Origin: Tiliqua scincoides | Taxonomy: Eukaryota; Chordata; Lepidosauria; Squamata; Scincidae | Direction: 5' to 3' | Assembly: GCF_035046505.1 (NCBI RefSeq) | Contig: NC_089822.1 | Location: 1-64,000, forward strand | Length of the DNA: 64,000 nucleotides | In this document: one piece after another, positions 1 to 10,434 of the stretch | How the letters are laid out: every line of letters starts with the position of its first letter | Position numbering within the stretch: position 1 is the stretch's first letter | Notes under the pieces: generated by a model | Databases searched by the model: none | The model's input: only the letters and a program-made list of their open reading frames with translations | What the model was told of the DNA's origin: nothing | Translations under genes and position numbers: made by a program

Positions 1-606
1 ACAGCCCACGTTCCCTGGCTGTCTGTCTTAAGGCCGCCCGCCTTCAGTAGTGCTGAAAACCCAGGGCAGACCCCACTGCATTTCACAAATATCACAGGCC
101 AAGAAAGAAAGCACCCTGACTCTGAACTCCGTGTCCCACAGCCAGGCGCCTCCCCAGAGAGAAGCAGAACACTTCCTCCCAGCCCCGATTCTGCGTACAG
201 AGAGAAGCTTTCCTTGACTAGGGGGGCATTTCCAAATGACCATTTGACTGAATGCCATCCCCTTACGGCCAGCACTTTCCACGGGCTGCCTGAACACCGA
301 GGAGAGGACAAGGCTTGCTTTTAAAAGCAGCATCGATTTACTGGGTGGAGTTTTGGGTTTCATCCTCAGAAAACGGGCCTGAAGATCTGCTTCAGTAGGA
401 AGACAGGAAAGTGCAGGGAGCGGAAGGTCAGGAGCCAAAGAATAAGGGGTGTGGTTAGAAAAAGGGGCGAGGCTGGAAGCGGCCCCAAAGCAGACCAGAT
501 GATGCTCTTGGCCACCAGTCCAGACACATCTGGAGCTGGCCCTGCTGGCAAGAACTTAAAGATAAAGGCAGTTCCACCCCCCACCAGTTTGCCAGCTGCC
601 ACTTAC

Positions 607-3600
607 TGATGGAGCCTCTGCAAGGGCAGGGGGAGCAGGTCTTCCAGGCGGCAGTCCTTGAGCTCTGGCCGGCGTTCCTGAAGCTCCTTGAAGCGGGAAA
701 AGGCTCTGTTCCTCCTCAGCTGTTCCTGGGTGGAGCCCAGCAAAGGAGAGACACGGGCATGACCCACAGAGTGCAGGCAGAGGACTCCTGCCCCCTCCTC
801 GGCCACTCTAGCGTCCAAAGTAAAGCAGAGGCACTTGGAAGCCTGAAGGCAGCTCCCAGCGGCAAGGAGGTGGCCAGGCAGGGCCCCGTCAGGTGCAGGC
901 AGGCCTTGGGCAGGACTTCGCTCAGATCATCAGGGCCTAGTCCAGGCAAGGAATTACCTGCAAAGCCTTCTTGGCCCGGGTCAGGTTTTCCGCATAGTCG
1001 ATGTAGAGACTCAGCTGGCGTGAGAGACTTTCCAGCCCTGGCCTCAAGTGGCCTTTCTCCAGGTGGAAGAGCAGGGCCCTGAGTGCAAGAGAAGAGGACT
1101 CTGCAGACCAGGCCCACCGCACCTTCCTGCCAGTCTCCCCATCAGCATCCACCCCACCCACAAGGGAAGAGGAGGCAGCCTCCGGTGGCCTTAGGACAGA
1201 GCTGTGGCAGCACACCTCTTTCAGCTCAGGTAGGACATCCCCCCCCCCCACTGCATCCCAGGGAGCAGGCAAGACAGTCCTGCCCACACCCCTGGAAAGC
1301 CAACTCCTGGAATACTGCCCTGGAATGGCAGTGGCCTGACCACACATCCAGACGCCGAACATGACCTAAAGCCCAAGAATTGCACTGAAAAGTCTTCCAC
1401 ATGAAGGTTATTTGGCCAGATACATATAGGCTAAGCAGCCAGATTTGTTTTGACGGTTATCAAAGAGCGGACAATGCTCAAGATCAGCCAAGCCCACCTG
1501 GGCGCACACACCACCCTTTCCCACCCACACTGCCAGGCAGGGAGCTGCAAAGGTCCAGCTTTGTCTGCAGTTGCTCTGGGTCTGCCACGAGAGAAACTGG
1601 CTGGTTTCTGAAGTGCGATTAGACTAACTTGGCAGCTCCATTCCCCCCCCCGACTGCCCGCATCTTTTTGTCATGGCAAAGCCATTTGGCCATTTGCCTT
1701 GTGTGTGCACCTCCCTCCCCTAGTGGAATCAGCCACCCTCCACCCCACAGACCTCAATCAGCTTTTGCACCACAGGTAAACTGCATTTGGAGGAATGTCC
1801 TAAATCCTGCCAGGCTGCTCTGAGGAGAATGACGCGCTCCCCTCTTTTCCTGGGAGTGCAACCGCCACATATGAGGGACGCTGACTGTGGAAGTTCCTTC
1901 CAACTCCTGCTAATTGGGTGAGAGGCACTTTTTCAAGTGGGTGCTCCTTTTTTTAGCAGGGGGAGAGTAACTGGCCCACCTCACCCCAGCACTGTCTGTT
2001 CTAGTGGCTGTCTGCTGGTGTTCTTTTGCATCTTTTTAGATTGTGAGCCCTTTGGGGACAGGGAGCCATTTAGTTATTTGATTTTTCTCTGTAAACCGCT
2101 TTGTGAACTTTTAGTTGAAAAGCGGTATATAAATACTGTTAATAATTATTAATAACACCATGATCACACAGAGGGCCATCCAAGCCCTCTGTTGACATTA
2201 AAAACTGTCCCCTCTAGGAATGGGGGTGGTGGGCAAGGGGAGGCAAGTGCCACCCCCACACTTATGGGCTCCATAACTAGGGACAACTCATGTGCATCAA
2301 ACCAAGAGATACCCAGACAACATTTGGCTGCTTTTTATAAGAGAACTTCAAGGCATTTCAAGTTAGGGTCCAGATAATGGTTGTGGGTCAAAGACAGAGA
2401 ATTTTAACGGAAGAAATGCAGTGCAGGAGAACAGGACACAGTGCCCATATGCCCCCCTCCCTTCTACAGGCACATGCTCACCAAGGCTCTTACCGACTGG
2501 CAGAGCAGAGTGGCTCCAAGGGCCCAAAGATGACTTCCCGCACTGCTGGTTTCAGGGTCCTCTTGGCCTTCAGAACAGCCACAAAATACTAACAGGAAAC
2601 ACAGAAGACTGTAACTCCCTCAGGTACTCTCCCAAACAACTCCAAGCACCAAGAGCCTGCAAGGCTGGACACACACGCAATTCCGAGAACAAGAGTGCCC
2701 CTCCTGGCACCCACCAGCCACCTCCCCTTAAGACACAGGAGCCCTGCTGGCAGCAGAGGAGCCTCCCACGCCTCTGTGCCAGTTTGCACCCACTCACTCC
2801 GCCCTGCCCTTGCAGAGGGACAGAAATGGAGAGAAGCCTTGACCACCCTTTGCTTCCCCCAATACCAAAAGTGCCAAGAGGAAAGCAAGAGGACTTGCTT
2901 CGCCCCAGCCCCTGCCATTCCCACTTCCTCCTCGACCAGTCCTTCTCCCTTGCTGGCAAGCATTAGGTCCGGGACAAGCGACCCCCTTGCAGCCTTGACC
3001 CTTCCCCCATCTTCTGAGCAAACGGCAAAGGACGAGGAGTGGATTGGAGCGCCCAGGGAGACTGCCGGCAGAAGTCAGGATTCTCGAGTTCCCCATGGCT
3101 GGCCTCACAGAGCACTTGGTCATCTCTTCAGGCAAGCACCACTGCTGCTCGGCCCAGAGGTCTGGACTTCCATTAAAACATAAGAAAAGCCCTGCCGGAT
3201 CAGGCCAAAGGCCCATCCAGTCCAGCTTCCTATATCTCACAGCAGCCTACCAAGTGCTTCAGGGAGCACACAAGACAACAGACACAACCTGCGTCCTGCT
3301 GCCTTGTGTGCGCATCTGCCATTTTGCTGCCCAGTCTTCCAGTTTGGAGAGATCCTTCTGGAACTCCTCACAATCACTTCTGGTCTTCATCACTCGGTAA
3401 ACTTTGGCGTCATCTGCAAACTTGGCCACTTCTCTGCTTAGCCCTGCCTCCAAGTCGTTTATGAACAAGTTGAAGAGCACCAGTCCCAGGACAGATCCTT
3501 GGGGCACACTGTTTTTCACCTCTCCATTGTGAAAATTGCCCATTGACACCCACTCTTTGCTTCCTGGTCTTCAGACAGTCCCCAATCCATGAGAGGACCT

Positions 3601-4263
3601 GCACTCTAATTCCCTGTCTGTAGAGTTTCCTCAGCAGCCTTTGGTGAGGGACCGTGTCAAACACCTTCTGAACGTCCACGGGTTCTTCCGCATCCACCTG
3701 CCTGTTGACCTTTTCAAAGAATCCTGAAAGGCTCTTGAGGCGAGACTTCCCCTTACAGAAGCCAGGCTGGTTCTCCCTCAGCGAGGCCTGCTCGTCTACG
3801 CTCGTCTACGCGGTCTGAGATTCTGACTTGGATGAGGCATTCCACCATCTTACCCAGTATAGATGTTAGGCTGACTGGCCTACAGTCCACCATCTCCTAG
3901 AACAACCTCTACAGCTCCCTTCCTGGCCCAGCGCTCTCTGGGGAATCGCTGCTCTGCTGCTGCCCGGTCCACGCACACAGTCGGTGCTGTGGGTCACCTT
4001 CCGCTTTGGGTCCTCCCCACAGGAAGCCCAGCCCGCAGGAAAGCAGCTCCTGCTCCTCTCTGCAGGCGGGATGCCGTCCAGCCCAGCTCCGCCCGGCCTG
4101 TGTGAGCCCAGCTCAGGGGACCCCTCACCGTGGCCACCAGCTCCAGCCGCGCCAGGTACTCCTGCTCCGTGGCCACCAGCTCCCTGGCTGTGCGGCTGCG
4201 CTGCCGCTCCCAGCGGGCCCTCTGCTCCTGCACAGGGTTGCGGCCCACCCCAGGCAGCTCCAT
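607..4263 (-). CDS. ARHGEF39: ARHGEF39, Rho guanine nucleotide exchange factor (5' part, continues off the left edge)
   Basis: Four coding exons read on the minus strand: 4263-4129 (ATG at 4263, begins MELPGVGRNPVQEQRARW), 2588-2494 (YFVAVLKAKRTLKP), 1078-958 (ALLFHLEKG to RAKKALQ) and 725-607 (EQLRRNRAF to LLPLPLQRLHQ). Each is flanked by GT donors and AG acceptors, and the phases agree (0, 2, 0, 2). The pieces align in order with the start and Dbl-homology (DH) domain of mammalian ARHGEF39 as I remember it, including the TARELVATEQEYLARLELVAT helix and the LQDLLPLPLQRL-type block. The family activates Rho GTPases by nucleotide exchange at the membrane or in the cytosol. The remaining DH helix and the PH domain are not seen and must lie below position 1. 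The start sits beside a CpG island. No frameshift is visible in these exons. The family assignment is firm; exact splice points are by inspection. Confidence 0.9.
1903..2155 (+). repeat. L2-tailed interspersed repeat
   Basis: Begins CTGCTAATTGGGTGAGAGGC and ends with the L2-type tail GTAAACCGCTTTGTGAACTT, then AAAGCGGTATATAAATACTG and an AT-rich end. Near-identical copies occur at 29706-29965 (same strand) and 44995-45245 (opposite strand), so this is a family. The small open frame inside is a by-product of that identity, not a gene. It lies in ARHGEF39 intron 2. Confidence 0.8.
3176..3897 (-). mobile_element. CR1 LINE fragment (reverse transcriptase piece plus 3' UTR tail)
   Basis: Read on the minus strand it carries the CR1 RT block ([20 protein letters not shown], then [11 protein letters not shown], then [19 protein letters not shown]). 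It then jumps directly to the CR1 3' UTR (GCTGGACTGGATGGGCCTTT and a TTCTTATG-type end near 3180), so the segment between is deleted. It lies in ARHGEF39 intron 1. Frame changes show it is dead. Confidence 0.85.
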
Positions 4264-5100
4264 GACGAGCGGCTCCGCTCGGGGCAGGACCCTGGAAGAG
4301 AAGAAGGCAACGCGCGCCCCTCAGAGCCAGGCAGGGAAGCCCCTCCGCGCCAAGGGGGCCTGGGCAGCCTGGCGGACAGACACCCGGCAGGTGACCACTC
4401 CACTGGCTGACCACTCCAAGCCAGGACAGGCGGCGCCGCAGGGGCCCCAGCGCAGGCCCGAAGAAGCGCCAGGGTCTTGCTGGCGCCCGGACCTCCCTCG
4501 CTCGCCGCCGCCTCCAGGCCCGCCCTGCGGACACTCGCGGCAGGTGCTCCTGCGCCCCTGCGGACAGCCCAATCGTCCCCGGGGAGGGGAGGGGAGGCCT
4601 CCGCAGATCGCCCGGGCCCGCCCGGCTCCTTCCAGCGCCGCTGCTCTCCGGCCTCGCGCGCGCGGAGGGAGGCGCTGGAGCTGCCGCGCCGGCGGGGCCC
4701 GGAGACCCACCGCGACTCACCGCCCGCCTCGCCCGCCGCGCTTTCGAAAGGCCCGCGGGGCGCCTGGCCGCGCCGCGCCTGCGCTCCGGCCCTTCTGCGC
4801 GGGCGGCGGGAGGAGCCTGCGCAGCCCCGCCCGCCCCTCTGCGGTGCCCGGGCCGGGTGCCAGCGCCCCCGGGCGGCTGCCTGGCCGGAGCTCCGGGCAG
4901 CCTCGGGCTCGGCAGGCGGGCGGGCGGTCGCGAGCCTCTGCCCGCTGTTGGCGCGGAGCTGCCCGGAGCTCCTCGGCGGCCGCGCGGCCCTCCTGCATTC
5001 CCCGCGCGGCAACCGCAGCGCCTGCCAGGTCTCCGGCGGCCGGAAGAGACCGGCAGCCCCAGGAGCAGCTCTCCAGGCCGGGGGGGGGGGGCAGCAGAGC
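4264..5100 (-). promoter_or_regulatory. CpG island, presumed ARHGEF39 promoter and 5' UTR
   Basis: Very GC-rich sequence, dense in CG dinucleotides, directly upstream of the ARHGEF39 ATG on the minus strand. Long open frames occur on both strands, as expected from GC composition alone, and none resembles a known protein. A G homopolymer lies near 5081. I see no TATA box. The promoter role is inferred from position and composition; it could also serve an unseen divergent transcript. Confidence 0.6.
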
Positions 5101-5176
5101 GGCAGTGCAGGGTCAGGTCCTGCGCACTGCGGAGGACAGCCAGGCTTCACGCGTGGGCCTGTGGCGGAGCAGGAGA

Positions 5177-5255
5177 GGGCCCTTGGGCGCTGGCGCTCCT
5201 TGAAAGTGTCCACCCAGGAGGGCCCTTGGGCGCTCCTTGAAAGTGTCCACCCAGA
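5177..5255. repeat. Short tandem duplication, about 2 units of 37-43 bp
   Basis: Two adjacent copies share the core GGCGCTCCTTGAAAGTGTCC followed by ACCCAG. The first copy has a 6-bp extra GCGCTG-type stretch. It lies at the edge of the CpG island, just before a CR1 fragment. No function is apparent. Confidence 0.7.
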
Positions 5256-5295
5256 GTGCGAAGAGGGCCGGTTCCGTGCCTGGGATCCTCAGGAG

Positions 5296-5700
5296 AGGCA
5301 TGGAGAATAAGACAGCTAGTATTGTTCTGTCGCCACATCTCAGAAAGGGTGAGGACTGGGCTGGGGCCCCTTCCCTGTGAGGAAAGCCTGCAGTGTTTGG
5401 GGCTCTTCAGCCTAGAAAAGAGGCGCCGGAGGGGGGACATGATTGAGACACACAAAATCATGCAGGGATGGACAGAGAGACGCTCTTTTCCCTCTCGCAT
5501 AACACCAGGACCAGGGGACAGTCACGAAAGTTGAGTGTTGGGAGCGTTAGGGCAGACAGAAGAAAATATTTCTTTACCCAGCGTGTGGTTGGTCTGTGGA
5601 ACTCATTGCCACAGGATGTGGTGATGGCACCTGGCCTAGTTGTCTTTAGAAGGGAATTGGACAGATTTATAGAAGAAATACTACCCCACGTCATGCTGTG
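5296..5700 (+). mobile_element. CR1 LINE fragment, RT C-terminal end
   Basis: Contains the CR1 C-terminal signature in plus orientation: [31 protein letters not shown] and an LDRFIEE-type stretch. It is truncated at both ends and lacks the usual 3' UTR. Confidence 0.85.
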
Positions 5701-8506
5701 TATCTTGGTTGTTCCAGGATTGATTTCTATAACATGGAAGAATCAGAGCCACTTTTCAGAGTTACTTGATCCACAGTGAGAGCAAGGTGAATTTCTAGTA
5801 TTTGAACTTGAGATAATCCCTAGTTGAGTGAGTGGAAGGGGGGGGAGAATAGGGAGGTTGTTTTTAAAAGTTATTACTTCCTATGAAAACTTGCACAAAA
5901 GTGTGGTGCAGGGTACAACACGTATAACATACACTTTTTATATTGTTCAATAACATAAACGTTGCAGAAATGTTTTGATGGACAGAAATCAAGCTCTAAA
6001 TTCTCCTTTCAACCTGGGGTACCAGGAGGGGCAATGTTTTATGCCAAATGAAAACTGTTTTCTGCTATGTGCACGTACCCCAGTGGGTGCCGAGGCTGAC
6101 CCAGAGTCATCAGGTGGGGACACTTGTCTTAGTTACCTACCAGTTCCTGGCAGCTTACGTTACAGGCTTAATTTTGTCCTGATCTCTTTCGGCAACTGAA
6201 CTGAATTGCTCTGCAGAGTGATTCAGCAGGAACGCAGCAGCCAAGGTGCCGCTCTGTTCTTTGGCCGTCTGCCTGCAAACTGCTTGTCTGTGGACAGCAG
6301 GAGGGAAGTTAAGATTCCTCTTTGCTAAATGCAAAGTCTGTACCTTCGCAAGCAGTCTGTAAGCATGGTGGTTCCCGACACGTGGCTCTCCCTGTTCACC
6401 ACACTGCCGTCACTCCCTGGGCTCAGAGGCCAGAATGGGGTAGAGGACCCTGGCAAGTCCAAACTGATGTCCCAGAACGGGTCTATCGTTGTGGAAACAC
6501 CACTGGGGAGAAAAGAGAAAAGAGCGTTTCTAGTACATACACACAACAGCAATTTCACAGAAACAATTCTACTGTGTGGGATGCCTGATGAAAAAGTCCT
6601 CTCGTGGTGACAATTTCATCTCCAAAATGAATGTGATAAACAGCCCTCGCTTCACGTGGACCCAAAACTGGTACTTCACCTCTAGAGGGAGCTCAGGCTA
6701 CAGGAAGCATCTCAGACAACACATTTACAGTGTCAACCTCTTTAAGAGACTGAGCACACATGAAGGGGTTCAAATTTGGGGGAATCTACAGCAATTATTT
6801 ACAACCTACTGGAACAACAGCAAGTGCCCCCACTCCCAAGCTTTGGCTACACCGCACTCTATGGAGTCCCAGAACTCATTTAGTTTAAACTAGACATTCA
6901 GTCTCCATTTAGAAACAAATACGTTTAGGCCACAGGACTGCCTGATAATAAAGTGAGATTTGCTCCTGAATGAACCTGCCGGAGCCTTTCCATTAGCCTC
7001 AGAGGTTGTGCAAGGGGGCTCACCTTTTAAGTGAGACACACTGGTTGAGCAATAGTGGCAGGGACTTCCAAAGGTGGTGCCATATTTCTGGAATGCTCCC
7101 CAGGGAGGCAGGCAGGCTCCCTCACTGGCCGGTTTTTAAAATAGTAGTTAAAGATGTTTTATTTTTGCCAGGCCACTGGAGCACAGACAAAATTTTTTGA
7201 TGGACGAAACTTATCTGCTTTCAGGCTGCTGCGTTTATATGCTGACTTTGTTCATGCTGCCTTTTAATTCCACAGTTACTGTTTGTAACCATGGTATTAT
7301 TGCAAGCCGCCTTGTACCTGTTAACAGGGAAGGGCAGGGTAGACGTTAAATAAATACATCCAGCATAAGCTGCATGCTGAACTGTTGTCACATCCAACTT
7401 AAAACCCACTAAGCGCCTGTCTGGAGACACCTGGCTGAGTAGGGTTACGGTTTAGGATATACTTCACTTGAATATAGCATAGCTACAGCTGAGACCAACG
7501 ACTGAAGAGACAGTCCCAATATTCAGCTATGGAAGATTCAGAGAGAACCCCCATGGACTGCTGAGATAAGGATTCACCCAACTATGCCCCCCCACTGCAT
7601 ACTGAAAAACCAGAGGGGGTGGGAGAAAGCGATCGCTGTTTTGTCCTGAAGGGATGCCTACAGACACTCTCTTTCCACGCTGGGTTTTTCTTACTGTGTA
7701 CCAGTTTCCCTGGAAGTCGCGGCTGTCCTTTCCTCTCCTCTGTCACACCCCCTTGAACATATTACCACTTACACTCCCCTGGTTTCATTAAGCACAATAA
7801 TATCAAGACGCTGGGAGCGGGAGACGTACACAAAACATGCAAAGCTGGAAATTACCTATTTCGAGTCGCCTGAGTGTTGCGATTCAAACCTTGTGACTTA
7901 CTTTCTAATTCCATCTCTTGCCTTAATAGGTTCTGAACCTTTGTCATAATGCAGTAATTTACCAGGCAATAACATGCTGCGATGCAGTCAATAAAAAGGT
8001 TCTGACAAGGCAAAAATGGCATGCGCTGGGTTTTCTGAGTACTATTTCAAATCAGTGCAGTACAGTTGTGCTTGAAAAACCAGAAGCAGCAACAGCAGGC
8101 TTGTGCAGAGAACACTCCTGATTCCTTAAGCCATCATTTATGGATCAGGTTATGAGATCCTGCAATCCCTTACTGCAGTCCATTCCCTTTGGCAGCCTTA
8201 ACCACGCCTGGCTTCCAGGTCTGATCACAACAAACCCTGGTTCATGTTAAGCATTACTGCTGATGGCAGTGTAAGATGCAGCCAGGGTTAAGCATGGCAA
8301 GAGAATTCTCTGTCAAGATAAGATGCTGCAAGAAGACAAGATCCTACAGCCCTATCCGAATCCTCCAGCTGTGGTTAAGAGATCAGGAGTGCTACGTTCA
8401 CATTGGCTCAAAGAGAGTGGAAATACCAGATAGATTTAATAGTGCACATGGGAAACCCAAATAGGGTACATCCAAGACTTGTACATTAAAGTGGGAAAAT
8501 ACCATG
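5701..8506. other. Intergenic, no gene seen
   Basis: I find no spliceable coding exon here. The open frames are short and unlike known proteins. The only recognisable part is an old LINE 3' end at about 7000-7365, listed separately. The rest is unclassified non-coding sequence of ordinary composition. Confidence 0.6.
7000..7365 (+). repeat. Old LINE 3' end (L2-like)
   Basis: A degraded stretch resembling the last codons of an L2/CR1-type ORF2 (WCHISGMLPREAGRLPHWPV, then FKIVVKDVLF) leads into a tail GCAAGCCGCCTTGTACCTGT and AAATAAATAC, typical of reptile LINE/SINE 3' ends. The family assignment is tentative. Confidence 0.5.
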
Positions 8507-8514
8507 CTCTAAAC

Positions 8515-8829
8515 CAGCGGACACCAAACTGGAGACTGCTATGCACTGCAGACAACCTCCCTGGCATGACCGGAGCTTACTGTTCTGTCGGGGAGGCTGC
8601 AGTTGTCACCACCTATCTCCTCCCACGTTTTTCCAACCCTGCTGCATCTGCAAGAAAATCCTGGTGCATAGCCTGCCGAAGCAGCAGAATACAGAAGCAG
8701 CAGGGTGGAGTGAATATGGGGGGGGATGGGTGACAACAATGGCAGCCTTCCCTACGTGACGGTAAGCATGCAGGGGAGGGAAAGGACAGGTGCTGGTCTG
8801 GCCCACGGGCTGCAGTTTGAAGCACCCTG
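8515..8829. mobile_element. Non-autonomous hAT-type DNA transposon (MITE)
   Basis: The ends are imperfect inverted repeats: left CAGCGGACACCAAACTGGAG, right CTGCAGTTTGAAGCACCCTG. It is bounded by a perfect 8-bp target duplication CTCTAAAC at 8507-8514 and 8830-8837. The size (315 bp), the CAG...CTG ends and the 8-bp duplication fit the hAT superfamily. It encodes no transposase; open frames inside are incidental. Confidence 0.85.
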
Positions 8830-9039
8830 CTCTAAACCAAAACATTTGAGGCATCTATGACTGCCGCAGCCATGGAAATCCCCTCTCTACTCCTGTGAAG
8901 CTCGCGCTCCTCGCCAAAAAGATCAGCAGAGTAACCTTGTGCATTCTGTGCTCGCCATTCCAACATCAAAAGTGACAAAATCTTGCAGCTTGATCGGAAT
9001 GAGAATCCGTGACACTTACTGGCAGACTTGACAAGTGAC

Positions 9040-9775
9040 TAGTTGTCTTGACTTGTTGTCTTGGACCAACAATACTGGTCCAACAAGAAGCTGACGGAAC
9101 ATACCAAGATCCAGGTCTACAGAGCTTGCGTCCTGAGTACACTTCTGTACTGCAGCGAGTCATGGACTCTTCGCTCACAACAGGAGAGGAAACTGAGCGC
9201 TTTCCACATGCGCTGCCTCCGACGCATCCTCGGCATCACCTGGCAGGACAAAGTTCCAAACAACACAGTCCTGGAACGTGCTGGAATCCCTAGCATGTAT
9301 GCACTGCTGAAACAGAGACGCCTACGTTGGCTTGGTCATGTCGTGAGAATGGATGATGGCCGGATCCCAAAGGATCTCCTCTATGGAGAACTCGTGCAAG
9401 GAAAGCGCCCTACAGGTAGACCACAGCTGCGATACAAGGACATCTGCAAGAGGGATCTGAAGGCCTTAGGGATGGACCTCAACAAGTGGGAAACCCTGGC
9501 CTCTGAGCGGCCCGCTTGGAGGCAGGCTGTGCAGCATGGCCTTTCCCAGTTTGAAGAGACACTTGGCCAACAGTCTGAGGCTAAGAGGCAAAGAAGGAAG
9601 GCCCATAGCCAGGGAGACAGACCAGGGACAGACTGCACTTGCTCCCGGTGTGGAAGGGATTGTCACTCCCGAATTGGCCTTTTCAGCCACACTAGACGCT
9701 GTGCCAGAACCACCTTTCAGAGCGCGATACCATAGTCTTTCGTGACTGAAGGTTGCCAATACTAATACTAATATA
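9040..9775 (+). mobile_element. Non-LTR retrotransposon, C-terminal part of pol with 3' tail
   Basis: An open frame of 224 codons (9061-9735) encodes the region after the reverse transcriptase core: YRACVLSTLLYCSESWTLRS, RCLRRILGITWQDKVPN, RRLRWLGHVVRMDDGRIPKD and GKRPTGRPQLRYKD. It ends with a zinc-finger-like CSRCGRDCHSRIGLFSHTRR. The non-coding tail TTTCGTGACTGAAGGTTGCC ends in ACTAATACTAATA. This tail style is common in reptile genomes and a related tail lies reversed at 58126-58480. The element is 5' truncated, but the remaining frame is unbroken, suggesting a fairly young insertion. I cannot assign the clade with confidence. Confidence 0.75.
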
Positions 9776-10434
9776 GAAGAAAAGTCCATCACAAGGTACA
9801 AGCCAGCGTGCAGGGATGGGAACACAGCGTTTTTCACTGACTGGTGGAGATCCAAGTCACCTGTGCCAATGACTCTGGCATTGACTCGAGTCTGAGGCCA
9901 GTTGACTCAGCACTGATTCCCCACACATGCCCACTGGAGTCTGCCTGCGTCTGGGTGTGCTTGCTTATTTGTTTCATGGCGTGAAAAACATTATAGGGCC
10001 ATCATTCAGACCGGGTGAGCGCCAGGGAAGTTCCAGCCAGGGGGCAGGGAAGGATTAATGTTTTGCTTTTGCATCAGGCGGAAGCGGACTCTTTTGCCCA
10101 TCCCTGAAGGAACCAATGGTCATTGGACGAAGGGTGGGCAGTCCGGTTTTTTTCTTTGGATGAGGAAGGGCAGACAGGAGGAGGAGCCCAATGAGGTTCT
10201 TGCCTAGGAATTGGCTAGAGTCCATGGAAAGTCCATGCCGTGGAAAAGCACTACAGCTGCCCCACCTGTTTATACCTCTCCTGACACTATTGATGGGCTC
10301 TGTTGCTCCCTGGCAGTGCCCTGTGTCTCCAGGCTGCCTGTGGAGACCTTTATGACACCATCTGGAACTGGACTGTGGGTCTCAGCAGACCCTGGGAGGC
10401 AGCAGGCTGAGTCATACAGGTCTGTTGTCCAAAG
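9776..10434. other. Upstream region of the SPATA31-like gene, no gene seen
   Basis: No convincing exon is seen. It contains the presumed promoter and 5' UTR of the gene starting at 10435, but I cannot point to a TATA box or other defined element. Confidence 0.5.

Noticed and set aside
1937-2152. Conserved 71-75 codon open frame repeated at 29740 and 44999
   Set aside because: It lies wholly within the L2-tailed repeat family; similarity comes from repeat identity, not protein conservation.
4125-5310. Overlapping long open frames on both strands upstream of ARHGEF39
   Set aside because: Explained by GC-rich sequence; no splice signals or similarity support a separate gene.
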